64,000 nucleotides of DNA, taken from positions 242,508 through 306,507 of the forward strand of contig NW_020170385.1 in NCBI RefSeq assembly GCF_000524195.1, in the 5' to 3' direction. Shown in pieces: positions 50,601 through 63,127 of this stretch. The translations under genes were made by a program, and so were the position numbers. The DNA comes from Echinococcus granulosus (lineage: Eukaryota; Platyhelminthes; Cestoda; Cyclophyllidea; Taeniidae). Position 1 is the first letter of the stretch; every line of letters begins with the position of its first letter. The notes beneath the pieces were generated by a model, which made no database searches, was not told the origin of the DNA, and saw only the letters and a program-made list of their open reading frames with translations.

Positions 50601-53371
50601 TTGGGAGTCGAGTAAACATGTATATGCTAACGTCATTTATTTTGTCGCCTGACCATAATGAGATGTCCGTTCCTGCATCTCAAGGTGTTGGATTCGCAAA
50701 GCGCACAGCTGGACTGCATGTGTCGCTTTCTGCTGGACGTGGGGCTTCACGACCACGAGGTGAGTCTGGCGCGCGCCTCGAAGAGGGCAGCGGCCGTGCT
50801 GTGGTTGGCTCGATGCGTCCTTCGCAATCCGTCCTACGCTCTCTGGCGTAAGCTGTCGCAAATTGCGGAGCTTTACAATCTCATCCTTTCCAACGAACGC
50901 TTCAGTGATTTTTATGCGTCCTGTGGTGACTCTCCACGTCAGAATGATAATTGGTCCTCAGAAGGTTACGTCTCCGTTGCAACTCCTTTTGTGTAAGCCC
51001 TATTTTCTAAGCTGCTTGACCGTTTAATTCACTGGTATAAGTAAGTCAATGAACGTACACAATAGATGGGTTTTAAAACTAATCTTCTTTGCTGAAAATT
51101 ACGTTAAAACATTTAAGAGCTTTGAAGCAACGTTCTGATGAGATGTTTCGACTACCTTAGCATCCGTTATTATTTCTTTTGTTCGTTAGATAATTTCATC
51201 CTGTGCTTCGAGGTTTCTGATGCAGATTTATCACGTCTCGAGTTTTTTGATGACTTTGGCTTAATTCTACGGTACTTAGGCCCGTGCGTTTCTTGAAATC
51301 AATATCCGACCCCCTTTATTCGGGTGAAGGGGTGTCAAAAGTAAGGGAACAACAGCCGCAGGAGGATCAAACCTGCAAATGCATTCGAGAATTGCGTGAA
51401 ATGGAGAAGCAGCGCTGTCCTCTGTGGCCCCCCCTTCTTCAGCACGTCACAGGTTATGCAGAGAGGGAGTTGATTCCTCTGGCTCTGCAGCACCACCGAT
51501 GCGCTCTTCAATTGCTAGCCGAGGCCGCTCGTGGTGGGCGATTGCAAGCTGAGGTGGGGGAGACAGAGGCGGGGGCGAAGACAGAAAGAGTGGAAGTGGA
51601 GATTAAAGAAGAAATGGAAATGGCTGGACAGAATTCTACAAGGTCTACTTCGTCCCCGCAACAGTCGCGGTTGCGTCTGACGGCGTCCCGAAGCTCTAGT
51701 GAACGCACAACCTCCCCTGGTGGACATAACATCAGGCGACATGTCATCTCAAAGTACTACAGAACGTAGGTCTTATCTATCTGCTTTTATGTGTGCGCTG
51801 TAGAGCGTTGCCTGAGATGACAAGCCGCCACTCAGTGGCTATATTGCTTCGAAAGTAGGCAAACAACTTCTTCACAGATGTCGAAGCAATCATCGATTTT
51901 ATTTCCACAGCGCGTTTATTCTATTTATCAGACAGGCAGGGCAAGGCTCGTGTCGTTATTTGATGATGACACGCTGTTTTGTACGTCATATATTATTCGT
52001 GTTTGGGTGAATATCGCGTCTGCGCTTGCAAACCTTTTATGATTGTGCTCTTACTTGTAGACTGTCCCATTGATATGTTTTTGTTTAAAAATACCTTACA
52101 GTCTGATGATTTCCCGATGTCCATTCTTTGTCATGAAGTTGCTATAGGTGGCGCTTTTTGATTCGACAAAAGGTTGCATTTTGTTTTGAATCTCCTACTT
52201 GGAGTAAATAGATGACCACCCTGTCCATCGGCTACGAACGTTTTGAGTGCACTTTTAGACGAATGATGGTTCGTCGCCATACCTCCTCACATGAGCAACC
52301 TAGTTTGGCTGTTTATGTGACAGCCTTTTCTGTTCTCCTAAAAATGTGAATTAACGCATTTTGGGAGGCAAATTTTCTACGACCTCTTGTTGAAAAGGCA
52401 GTATACGTTTATGTGAAGAGTTAAATCGTAATGAAAGTGGCTCCCTCATCTTTGTCCTCCAGTACATCCGACTGCATATGCTTAGAATCATTTATCCAAC
52501 CATTTTACAAAAGGCATATTTGTTCGATAAATTTTGGGTAAAATAAAACGGGACGAATATGTTAGAGTCGAATAAACGCTCTAATTAGGCAACGATTATG
52601 TCTACGGCCTTGTAATCCTGGGAAATAAACTATCCGTTGTTGGCTAATTTTGGTCATTTACGAAATTTGCCATTTCGACCTCAACCTTCTTTGGATGAAG
52701 CTCTACTTGAAGGGATTCCGTAACAAATAATCACGCCTCTCTCATTTGAGTATTCTAGGAAAAAGAATGTTATATTTGTTAAATAGCTATCTTATTCTAT
52801 TTGGTGGATCAGAGCGAGCTACCTACTGATCGAACAAATTGAAGGACTCGCCTCTGATATTGTTACTTCGCTCATACATGCGCTGTGCCTACGTGCAGGT
52901 CTCCACGGCTTGCTTTTTAAATAAAAGCACCAAAGCATCGTCAGTTTTCCTTCTCCGTTTTTTACCAGACGACAATCTTTAACATGCGGCTACCACTAGT
53001 CTGCTAGGTTTGCACGTCGGATGATGTTCAAGGCTAGTCTCCACGAGGTGTGCAAGTTTCGTGGTGTAAAATGCTTCATGCTCCTTTTTATGCGTGTATT
53101 CATGTATGGTTTGATTATATAAATTACTTCTTAAAATCGGGTTTTGAATGCTTCTAGGGTGCATCGCTAGATGCGTGGGTGAGTAAACGTGAGATGTTTA
53201 TTTGACAACTGTAGGTGCTACATGAGTGTGGCCGAAACATATCTGCGATGCTCCTTCGAAAATCTGATCCCGCACTTTCCGGAGCTTCAGTGTCCAGACT
53301 TGTGTAGCTGTTTTGTCTGTATGAATCTTTTGAGCCCCAAAGCCAATCCTCCGCAGGACGTTCAGGTGTGA
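47659..53371 (+). CDS. Divergent B-type cyclin (cyclin B3-like)
   Basis: Predicted cyclin, the regulatory subunit of a mitotic or meiotic CDK. Eight exons agree in phase: 47659-47782, 47918-48223, 48320-48501, 49140-49321, 50015-50225, 50685-50992, 51280-51765, 53215-53371, about 651 residues. The first 140 residues are Ser-rich and unstructured. The first cyclin fold begins near PNMDYFLRII and contains ADWMVEIQESFALSSSSLHLAW. It continues with VACKLEELDSPEIEDFVYLT, which carries the conserved Lys-Glu pair, and RPNPFFFLRYFYR. The second fold includes VSLARASKRAAAVLWLARCVL and LLQHVTGYAERELIPLAL. The end, KYYRTCYMSVAE, resembles the cyclin B3 C-terminus. A charged, Ser-rich insert (about 51540-51735) interrupts the second fold. 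The MRAIL docking patch reads MLVTL. I see no clear destruction box. Subtype is less certain than cyclin identity. Poly(A) signal at 53756-53761. Confidence 0.8.
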
Positions 53372-53755
53372 ATACAGTCCATCTTAGGTGCTTTCAACCA
53401 TACTGTAGGCTCATCTTCCATTCAGTGAAATCTGTATCCTTAATCTGTCGGTGTACCTTTCTACCTGCACTTCTACACCCCACTCTTTCAGTTTTGATGT
53501 ACCACTTTGCCGTTGGCTGGTGTTTCACCAAGATGAGAAATAATAGCTATGAGCTCGGATGTAATCTTTCCTAGTCCGTATGTCCTCTTTTACTTTCTAT
53601 GTCTCTGAGTTTATCTGTGTGATTTTTTAAATTCGACTATTTAAATTAATCAATCAGCCAATTTCTGCCCTTCCGGATCGATTGATCTCATGATCCATAG
53701 GGACGCTTTTCAGTTGTCTCATTTCCTACGGTTCTTGGCTTCCACACGTGCTTGC

Positions 53756-53761
53756 AATAAA
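53756..53761 (+). terminator. Poly(A) signal AATAAA, cyclin gene
   Basis: The hexamer lies about 385 bases past the cyclin stop codon, the first good one I see downstream. Confidence 0.4.
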
Positions 53762-56700
53762 TTACTGAACCGCATGGTTGTAAGTTTGGACCGCAAGCTA
53801 CCATAATTGCCATTGGGGATTCAAACCATCGGCACACGCCCTTCCCACCTCTGCCACCGCAGGCGTGCGAATTTCTTCGCGAACGATTATTTTCCTAGTC
53901 GATCTGTGTACCTCTGGTTGTAAATAAAGCACATTTTTACCCCATATTTTGAGTTTTCCTTCGATGGCATCGGAAGTTGACACTATTATCACCGTAAGTG
54001 CTTTCATCCTAAAATGATAATTAACTTATTGGGCGTTTAACTTATTTCTACGCTCCAGAAACGGTGTATTTTTACCTAGTTTGAAACAATTTAGGGTTAA
54101 AAAGGTTTCATCTTATTTCAAGCTCGTGGCAAGTGTTAAACGGTGTCCCGATTACTTTAACCACAACTTTGATGGGGATTTTGGCTTTACTTAAGGTAAG
54201 AAATGGGATCTTGGGGAGATTCGACTCCGTGTTTTGCGGATTTGAGCCACTTCGTCTGAGAGTGGTGCGGAGGCTTTGTCTTCACTGAAACTATCTAAGA
54301 ATTTCACTAAAGTTTCGTAGAAATACGTCGGCTCCAACCGTCAAAAGGATTTTTTGGGACGTCTGAATTTCCAGCTTGGTGCAATAGTTTGGGGGAAATG
54401 TGTATTTCTGGGTTCAAATGGGACTAGGCGTGGGTCATGCACTCATCTGTGTCCGACCAACATTCGCTCCTGCAAAGATTATTCTTCTCAGTTATTGAAT
54501 GAGGCGAGTGACCGTGTCCGGTCTTTCCTCGGAATTTTCAGGTCTTTCTCAGAATATGGCCTGACACTGTGAGCGCCTGCCATGTCCACCCTTCTGTTCA
54601 TCGGTCCAACACCCATACCCCGGTGTGTGCGTGTGAAGGATGTATTGTGACAGTCAATGCGATAGGACGAGAACTCAGCCTGCATCAGGCTGTACTTGAA
54701 CATTGCACGTGAGTAGCCGCCGGTACTACGTTCAGAGCGGATACAAGGGCTGTATTCGATGCGACTTTTTAATATCTGTCAAACACTTTGTACATTGGGA
54801 TTTTGGGATTCAAAATAACAAAACTCACCTTTTCCAAAGTTAGCACAGGTTGTTGCCTATCCATTTGGTAAGTCAGTCACGCCTTAATGATACTTTCCCA
54901 CGCATCAGTAACGGCGTTGTGAATTTATCAGCTATGAGCAATAGAATATTTCAGAGACGGTGGGTGCGATGCATGTTTAGTCATCGGAGTTTATTGTGTT
55001 TCTTTCAAATTGCAAATTGCGTTTGCAAACTTTGCCATCTTCTGATTGTGCATGGTATTCATTCGTTTTAAATTTTCCGGAGCTCGAACTTAATGTTCAT
55101 GTCACCATTCGACTCAAAGGTCTAGCAAATAACTTGGGGAGGCAGAAAAACTACGGGTTCAGAGGTATCTGGTTGGGCCTTGGGGCATTTCTATGTCTAC
55201 ACAGTTCTGGGGTGAGAAGAAATGCTTTGTACTCCTGTTAAACCGATAAGCTACTACGGAGCGAATCGTGCTTCTTTCTTGGTTATTCGAAAAACTGGAA
55301 GCCAATTACTGCTCAAGTGCTGTTCTGGAGGGTCTGAGTGTTATGGAGACGTGTGAATTAATGGATCAGCTGACATTAACTATAGAGTGCAGACTCGAAT
55401 TGAGTGTCTAATTGTTCATTTATTGACGTGTCCTTTACTCCTTTATTCACAAGTAGCCCTCGGATGAGTTTATTGTCCACTCATTTCCAGTAGACCATTG
55501 CCTCCAATTGCTCGCTATAATTCGCTCCTTGGAAAGCAAATTTAAATCCAGGGTTTTTGTCAAATGAAATCTGGTATGCCACAAAGGCATGGAAGCAAAA
55601 GTCTTCGCATCCACACCTGTGTAATCCCCAATGGAAAGGGATGACGGTTAAATCCTGATGGTCTTTGTATCAGTCCGGGAAAAATGATGAACAATCCCTA
55701 AACGTATGCTGCTTAAATATTCCTTCCTGATGCTTGGAGCCATGGCAAAATGCATGTCTAGTCAAAAGTTCAATATTTCTTTTTATTCAGCTTAACTAAC
55801 AAATTGAGCAGGCAACGCCAAAGTGGCTTTATAGGTCTTAGAATCAGGCAGACATGTCTTTTTTGCACGAAATATTTGCCACCGGCAGAATCACTAAGAT
55901 CCATCTGCACAACTTCTGTTTGCATTGATGCGAGGGTCCTTTCAGATGGTGAGACGCGGCATGCAAAAGGCATGAAAAGGCATTGGCGCAGGCCATTAGC
56001 TATTTTGCAGCGTCTACGTTGGAATACACGTGTCCCTCTGCGTGACTCATAACGTATGGGGCATGGGCGACATTGTCATCGCACGTCGGCTACCTCCCCC
56101 CTCCGCCGCCTAGCGTACATACTCCGCGCGTCCACCGCACCCTTCCTCCTCCAATCAATAACTTGCGTTCCTATCGCCACTTGCTCTGGCCTCGCTGGTA
56201 GACCGGGTGTGCGCTGTTGCACTGAATCATCCTCTCAACGCCGTCACCTTTCAACATTAATGTACTCGTAAGCGGGTCACCTCGGCGCCTCCATTTAACG
56301 GACCTAATAGTAACCACGTGCCTGTAAAATCACTCACTCCAAAATGTCGATTTAAATTCAAGGCAGATATCAGTTGGGCACATACGCTTCAGACTGTCAC
56401 TTGAATCAGATCAATCCTGCCATAAATGAACATAAACGGGAAGTGAGGATGCATGATGGTCTGGTGCAATATTTTCCCTGTCAGGCCATTTGAAGACATT
56501 CAGTCGAATGGGATTACAGTATAGTGGCGAGCCACTGAAAAATTCATATAATTCTTAAAACACATACCCATTGGGCGAAATTTAATGTTCCCCCCTTTCT
56601 ACAAAATCCCTCCACTCTTACCAAAACCATCATGATCACATCCACTAATTAACACTTTCGTTACTAGCGTCACACGCAGGTAACACAGGTGCTACACAAT

Positions 56701-57561
56701 GGCGTCTGTAATCACTTTGTGTTAGGTCGTAGTCGGGATGCTCCCTCAAAGTCACTCCGTCAAAAGGCAGTTTGTGCAGTAGTCAAGGCAGGACTTGCCC
56801 AATGGCCAATAGACCCAGAGATTTGCGACCTGACACAGGCTATGACCACGTTTTCGTACCAGTTTGGGTGCTCGACGTACACGACACGCGATGGGTGAAG
56901 TCATTGCAACCACCCGGTCATACGGGTGAACAGCTGCACCGCGCTTGACCTTACGACACGAGAGCGTCCTTAATTCGAAAACGGTTTCATAACGATCCAG
57001 CTATCACTCACACCTTCACCAAGTGAATCACTGACATTTTACGCTAAACGGCGTTTTTTCATCGCACTCTCCCGCTCATGACATGCGAATTTGATGTATG
57101 TTGGCAGTGATATTACAACGATTTTTCAAAGAAATTTGTTCCTTGGCCTTATGACTGCTTATTCATCGCTATAAGATCTCCAATGCTCAAGTAAGAACAT
57201 ATTTTGAAGTACCGATGGTGAAAGCAAATAGTGGCAGTCAGCGAGATGTGAGATTCACAGACCAATGAAACCAATGCAAAATTTGACAAACGTCCAGGTA
57301 GTGTTTATCCTGATTTTTTGGTATTTAAAACTTGCAGTAAGTGGAGAGGAAGACACCATTATCGAAATAACCACTCTTACAACAAATAACGTTAAGCGAA
57401 AGGTGAAGTAATGATTAAAAGCAGTTAGTAGAGCGTATACACCTAACGTCTTGGTACCATAATCGAGGCCATGCGACAGCTTCCCAATTTCACTGAAGCG
57501 TTAGGGTAATTAAAGTGATCGAATCTGGTAAAAAGCATCCAAATACTTACTCATACGTATC

Positions 57562-57567
57562 TTTATT
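57562..57567 (-). terminator. Poly(A) signal AATAAA, coiled-coil/Death-like gene
   Basis: TTTATT on the plus strand, AATAAA on the minus strand, about 65 bases downstream of the stop codon at 57630. Confidence 0.55.
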
Positions 57568-57629
57568 CTTTCAGTGCGAAATTGAGAATTGGAATGAGTT
57601 AAAATTTTTGTGAAGCAGATGAACTGAGA

Positions 57630-60600
57630 CTATTTCTCCTTTTTTCTCTTTTTCTTACTGCCTTCGCTGCCTCTCGCATTCACATCCTTTAACTTTTCCT
57701 TACTTTCAGTCACCGAGAATGTTTTTCTTGACACAACCAATCCTATACTAGTTCCAGCAACTTGTTTATCGAGTTCTTTCTCGGATGAGGTACTGCCCTT
57801 TACGCCATGTCCTCCTCTTTCTACTTGTTTCGGCTTATTGCCAGCAATCGCCTTTTTACCCGATATTCTGTGTGGCTTTTTCTTGTCCCTTAAGGATTGC
57901 GTACTTTTTTGGTTTTTTGGAACGCGTTGATCTGTCAAGGAAACTTTTGACTTTGGTGGTGATTTTTGAAAGTTCTCCACCAACGCTTCTTTAGGTCCAT
58001 CCTCCTTTGAAAGTTGCTCACTAATGTCTTTATCTTTGTCAGCACTTTCTGAGAGACTGGGTTTTTTACTGTAAGCACTGTCGAATCTTGCGCTCCCATC
58101 CTCTTTAATAGGTTGCTCGCCTTGAAATTTAGAGTCATCATCTTCAACTTTAGCCAAATCAGTTTCAGCATCTGACTTCGAAAAATTGTCAAATCCCTGC
58201 ATGTTCCCCAGATCAGGGTTCACTTGTCCATTTGATCTAGCAATCATATAATCCCTTTTTAACGAGCCACTCTTCGATATCGCCGTATTCTCCTTATCAT
58301 CTGGTGTGCCTTGTTCATTTTCATTCTTTTCATCTTTAGTTTGAAAACGACCAATCTTAGTCAGACTTGGAGGTGAACAACCATTAAAATTTCCATCTTT
58401 CTTTGTTTCCACAGTTTTCATAAAAGCACTTTGCTTTGATTCCTCGTCTTCGAAATGCCTTTCCATAAATTCTTGTTTTTCAACCTTCTTGGACGTCAAA
58501 GATTTTTGTGTTGAGCTCTTTTTTGTTCTACCCTGGTCGCCCTCCGAAGTTTTTTTCCTGGAGATTGTTCCTTCATCCTTTTCTGACCTTAGAGAATCCT
58601 CCACCTTGGGATCTTTGCGTGATTTCCGACTATCGTTTCTAGTAGACTTCTTACTCGATTCCCCCCTCGTATATGGATTAGCATCTTGGTTCTGAGTATT
58701 TACCTTATCATCCTTTTGGCTATCATGCCTGGATAATCGCTGTGAAATGTCATTCTTTTTTGCAGATTCATCTTCACTGAAAGAGCTTTTATGACTAATA
58801 TGTTCCAAAGAGTGGTTGGAACTATCTTCCTCCTTGTACTTTTCACTGAGATGGTTCGACTTATCAACAAGTTCCTCCTGTTCCAAAGGAATATCTGATG
58901 AGTTGCTGGGTAGATCATCACGCTCAGTATTGCCAGATCTGCTACTGCGCATAAAAGGCTTTCTTAAAATCCCTTCACTAGTGCAACTTTCTTGGTCTAG
59001 GACGTCTTTTTCTAAGTGCAGGGCCTCCATCACATCATCCTCTTGGATGGTGCTACCGTCTGATTTAACAAGACACTCCTGATCGTCATCATTAAGTGAG
59101 ACCTGTTTCTCCACGTCATCAACACTGCTTTTGTGTATACTTTTCGGCATGCTAGAATCCCGACTCCAGTTCTGGTGCTCAGTAATTTTGGAACTCCTAT
59201 CGTGCAGAGATTTAGGTGAAGTTTCACATTCATCCTCATTTAAACAAGTCTCTTCGTTAACAACTGTCAAATCTATCTTCACTTCTGTCTCTGATTCAAA
59301 TATCTCTTCTGCTAGTGTATCCGCTGCTTCCTCCACCACCTCTGATGCTTCTTTCTCTGACTCCGCTGCTGCTCCTGCCTCCTGACCAAACCGACTGCGC
59401 ACATCTTCAGCCCAGACAGACCACCCGGCAAGTGTTAGGCCAGTTGCCAGACCGTCGACGTCAACGTAGCGGCGTGAGAGGAGACGCCATTTCTCGAGAG
59501 CCGCCGTGGCGTCCTCGACAGGCGTGCGGTTACGGGGAAGCACCACATTCATGCGCCCGAAGCCCAAGAGGGTGGTGATATCATCCTGACGTTGATTAAG
59601 GCTCCGCGTCGGCCACATTGGCAAATTGAGGTAAAGGCGTGGCCACTCGTGGCGCACCCGTAGAGCCACGAATTCGCAGACCCCCTCAAATGGAATCTTA
59701 CCTACAGAAAATTAGACGTTTCGCAAATTTCCTTGTATTATCATCCAACCATGTCTTAGTCAATAATCTGTCTCTTTATACTTTAACATTTCCAGAACAT
59801 TTGGGCCTTTGTAGCCATAATTCAAATCTCCTCAATGGAGCTTTAAAAGGTGTAGTTCTCTTAGTTAGCCAGTTAAGTTTATATCCAATATAGTACTATT
59901 GTTCCAGAAGTTTTTGGCATTTATCATGCTAATATCATGTGAGATAGAATAGTTATATGGTTCAGAATATACCAACAGATTATTCAGGACCTCATCCAAC
60001 ACACACGAACACATAATGGCACGCACATGAACATCCAACTGTTTAAATGTCCTGATGTCGATCACCACTGCATTTATGCGGGACACTTTTCTTCTTTAGT
60101 CCACAGAAGGTATAAAATATTAATAATTTAATTTTTGTCAAAAAATATTGTACTTTTTGGTAGACGAAAGTGATTGCAGTCCATATTTGTGGCATTGTCT
60201 TTAAACCTGCGTTACCATGGTTCCATACCATAAGTGAGATCAATCATTTTCACAGAATAACAATTGGTATAGTTGCTATTTCTCGCAAAGTAGTTAAAGC
60301 CTTTTTGGTACTTAGAAGAAATATGAAGAATGACCCCAAATAGAACCTGTGAAAGCGCAATCGGGACTTTTCCGATCTGCCCGTGAGCAGTGGCAAAATA
60401 AGTCCATATCACAAGGCCACGTAAGGGTGAAAAAGGCCTTGTGAAGAAGCTATAAAAGGCACATTTACTTCGGCTATTAACGATATTTTTTGCATAAAGT
60501 CAAATGCCACACTTGACCCAGTACTTTCGTACGCCCTATTTCAGTTTTGTTTTGAAAAACATAGTAGGTCAATTTCGCCTGCATATTTTCTCATTCATTA

Positions 60601-62208
60601 CTTGTATAGTTATTTTTATTTTTGATTGCACAATTTTCCACGAATCTCAAATTCATTGTCTTAAACCTACTAATCCCTTGTCATGATAATGTAGCAATTT
60701 GTAAACAAACTTAAAATATGTCAAAGCAAAGCCAACAGCAACATAGAAATGAAACAATCTTGTTTATTGTTAATTTAAAAGAAACATTCATTAGAACGAA
60801 CAAACCTTATCACATCACTTTCACTGCATTTCTTAAATTTACACCATCACCTAACGAAACCCTTACCTCGTGCGGCCTTAGCGATTACTCCTCTTTGGAG
60901 CTGTAAAAATGTTTGCACTTTTCCACGTTGCAAGAGAATTTCCCTGCAATCTGTCAAGATCTTTTCCATCTGTGCTATTTCAGTTTTAATCTCGTTTACG
61001 CGCCTCGCGTTTGTGTCGCACTGTCTCCCATCTTCTCCAGCAGCATGGTGCAAATCACTGATCCGCTTATTCACACTCTTCAGAAATAATTTTATTTCAC
61101 TCTGTTCCCTATCTAATTTTGCTTCTCGCCGTCTATAGAACTCCATTTGTGGTTTTGAATTACCTGTGACCATCCCACCATCACCTGTGGTTGATGAATT
61201 CTCTGAATTACATTCCTTTCTAGCGCTCTCAGTTTGTGCCGAGACGGAGTTGAATGCTNNNNNNNNNNNNNNNNNNNNNNNNNNNNNNNNNNNNNNNNNN
61301 NNNNNNNNNNNNNNNNNNNNNNNNNNNNNNNNNNNNNNNNNNNNNNNNNNNNNNNNNNGGACAAGTCTCAGATTATTGCACAGTTCCCGGCGGCGTTTCT
61401 GAAGAGCCTCCATTCGGAGTCCACGATGACGACGTTCCTCTGTTTTCTGTTGTTCTGACTCAGAGATCACTTCAATTTCAAGAAGTAGATCTTGCATCGT
61501 CTCCCGGTGTTGGTTGATGCAATTGGTCAAGCGGGTCGGATATTCGCGGTCCTGGTTAATCCATTTATTGGTCTCCACTTTTATTTTATTCCATTCCCCC
61601 TGAATATCCTCTAAACAGGCTCTCAGTTCTTCCAAGTTGTTCATCGTCGACTGTATGTCCATTGTTAGATTATTCCATCTATCCCGGTGCTGCCAGATCC
61701 GATTAGCAGCCTCGGTAAGTTCACTCCTTTGTTTGGAAATGAAATCATTGTACTCGGTAACTTCATTCACATTTACTTGAGTGAGTTCGATTAGACTAAC
61801 ACAGAAGACGTAGACACCGTTATCCAGCATTGAAGAGAGGCGCTTACTGAAAAGCGAAAAGAAGATAGCAGCACTTTTCCGCAAGAGTTCAAGATCACGA
61901 AGTAACTTAACAATTCCTATCACGACATTTTCATTGATATTTAAATCAAGATCTTCAACTAGCAGTTGACACTGCACATCTGATAATGCATCCAGTTTCA
62001 AATCACCGTTGAATGCATTTATGCGCTCCAGAACCTCACTGTTACGTTCGGCCTCCGCATTGATGTGGAGACGCATGCATTGCTGACATACTGTATCTAG
62101 TGTTCTTTGAATGCTATTACAGAAGTTTTGAGTGGTTTTATAGAGGGATTCAAGAGACTGCGGCTGTCGTAAATGATTTTGACTTCGGTTGCGCGATTGT
62201 TGAGCCAT
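57630..62208 (-). CDS. Coiled-coil protein with Death-like fold and charged tail
   Basis: I do not recognise a named orthologue. Exon 1 is 62208-60867 and exon 2 is 59701-57630, joined in phase 1 (CGA G|GTAAGG to TAG|GT AAG), giving about 1137 residues. Exon 1 is rich in Glu, Gln, Leu and Arg in heptad-like spacing and predicts long helices (for example NKWINQDREYPTRLTNCINQ and KTEIAQMEKILTDCREILL). Exon 2 opens with about 110 residues resembling a Death domain: VRHEWPRLYLNL, then ATAALEKWRLLSRRYVDVDG and LATGLTLAGWSVWAEDVRSR. The remaining roughly 570 residues are dominated by Ser, Lys, Glu and Asp, ending KKKRKKEK. No membrane segment or enzyme motif is visible. An assembly gap lies in exon 1. 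The two exons could instead be separate genes, but the matching donor, acceptor and phase favour one. A Death-like scaffold is inference. Confidence 0.6.
59702..60866. other. Intron of the coiled-coil/Death-like gene
   Basis: About 1.2 kb of AT-rich sequence between a GTAAGG donor and a CTGTAG acceptor on the minus strand. No nested gene is apparent. Confidence 0.5.
61259..61358. other. Assembly gap (100 N) inside coiled-coil exon
   Basis: One hundred unknown bases, probably a placeholder. The flanking frames are both open and happen to be the same across 100 bases, so the missing part is likely coiled coil. Confidence 0.98.
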
Positions 62209-63127
62209 CGCTCCTGCTTATAAGGCACTTTGTCATGTCAACTATTCTCCACATTCGAAGCCCTCCAATCGGCATTGGGATAGGCTGAGCCAATAAACGT
62301 GACCCACACAGGTGCCAGTAGCCACTGTAACCATGGTGCTTAATACAGAATTAACTCTCAAGTAGACCGAAACTTGTAAAGTGCAGGCGTTTAACATTTA
62401 AAACTCACCAGGGATCTAAACATTAATTTCACCAGTACAACCAGGAGATGAAGTGGGCCTCACGTTACCAAACACGCATACATAGAAGAGGTCGCCTGAC
62501 AGATGAAAATAACCATCCACTTTGCAAAATCAATCCTATCAGACCAGTTATATACATCAAACTCACATCTAGACACACTTTCCACATGATAAATACGGTC
62601 CTGATCGAAGGGTAGAGTGCATGCTCCACCGTACTCGAGGTTCACGCAACCGAAACCGTACCTTAACTTGCCATTTTCTATAAAAGATGGATATACGATC
62701 CTGAACTAACTGAGAAATCTACCGAAGGAAGACGTGTATAAGTGACACTACGCCATTTGCTCAAGATTGTGGCGCCCGTCACCCACACAAACATTCCACT
62801 TCAAGATCGTGACCCTAGTTTCAATTAATCCTGTAGCTTAAGTAGGTTAGAATTTTATTACAAGATAAAAATCCCAGTAATATTTTGGAAAATTGCTTCT
62901 CCATTGCTTGAATCTTCTCATTTGTAACAAAGCCTGTTGTACAAATAATGTCATTTGAGATTGCATGCAACTTTCCTACAGAATTTTGCTGAATAATTTA
63001 TTGAGCAGACGAAAGCCGAAAAATCCGAAGCCTTGTTGAAGCGTTCGAAACAAGTGGTGGTTGACCCTAGTGTACTTTTTAGCAAAAATGCTTATAAGTA
63101 ATTCAAACGGAACAACTGAGTGTGCAG
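62209..63127. other. Intergenic region between TRIP13 and coiled-coil gene
   Basis: About 0.9 kb upstream of the coiled-coil gene and downstream of TRIP13, both on the minus strand. It contains the TRIP13 poly(A) signal (62997-63002). No gene seen. Confidence 0.5.
62997..63002 (-). terminator. Poly(A) signal AATAAA, TRIP13
   Basis: TTTATT on the plus strand gives AATAAA on the minus strand, about 125 bases past the TRIP13 stop codon. Confidence 0.5.

Larger units (their letters stand above)
53372..57629. other. Intergenic region, convergent 3' ends
   Basis: About 4.3 kb between the cyclin stop and the 3' end of the coiled-coil gene. It holds their two poly(A) signals. The stretch 55804-56052 is open on both strands and encodes CLFCTKYLPPAES on the plus strand, but I cannot assign it. 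The stretch 54350-54770 has little AT bias and may be an old repeat. Confidence 0.5.
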
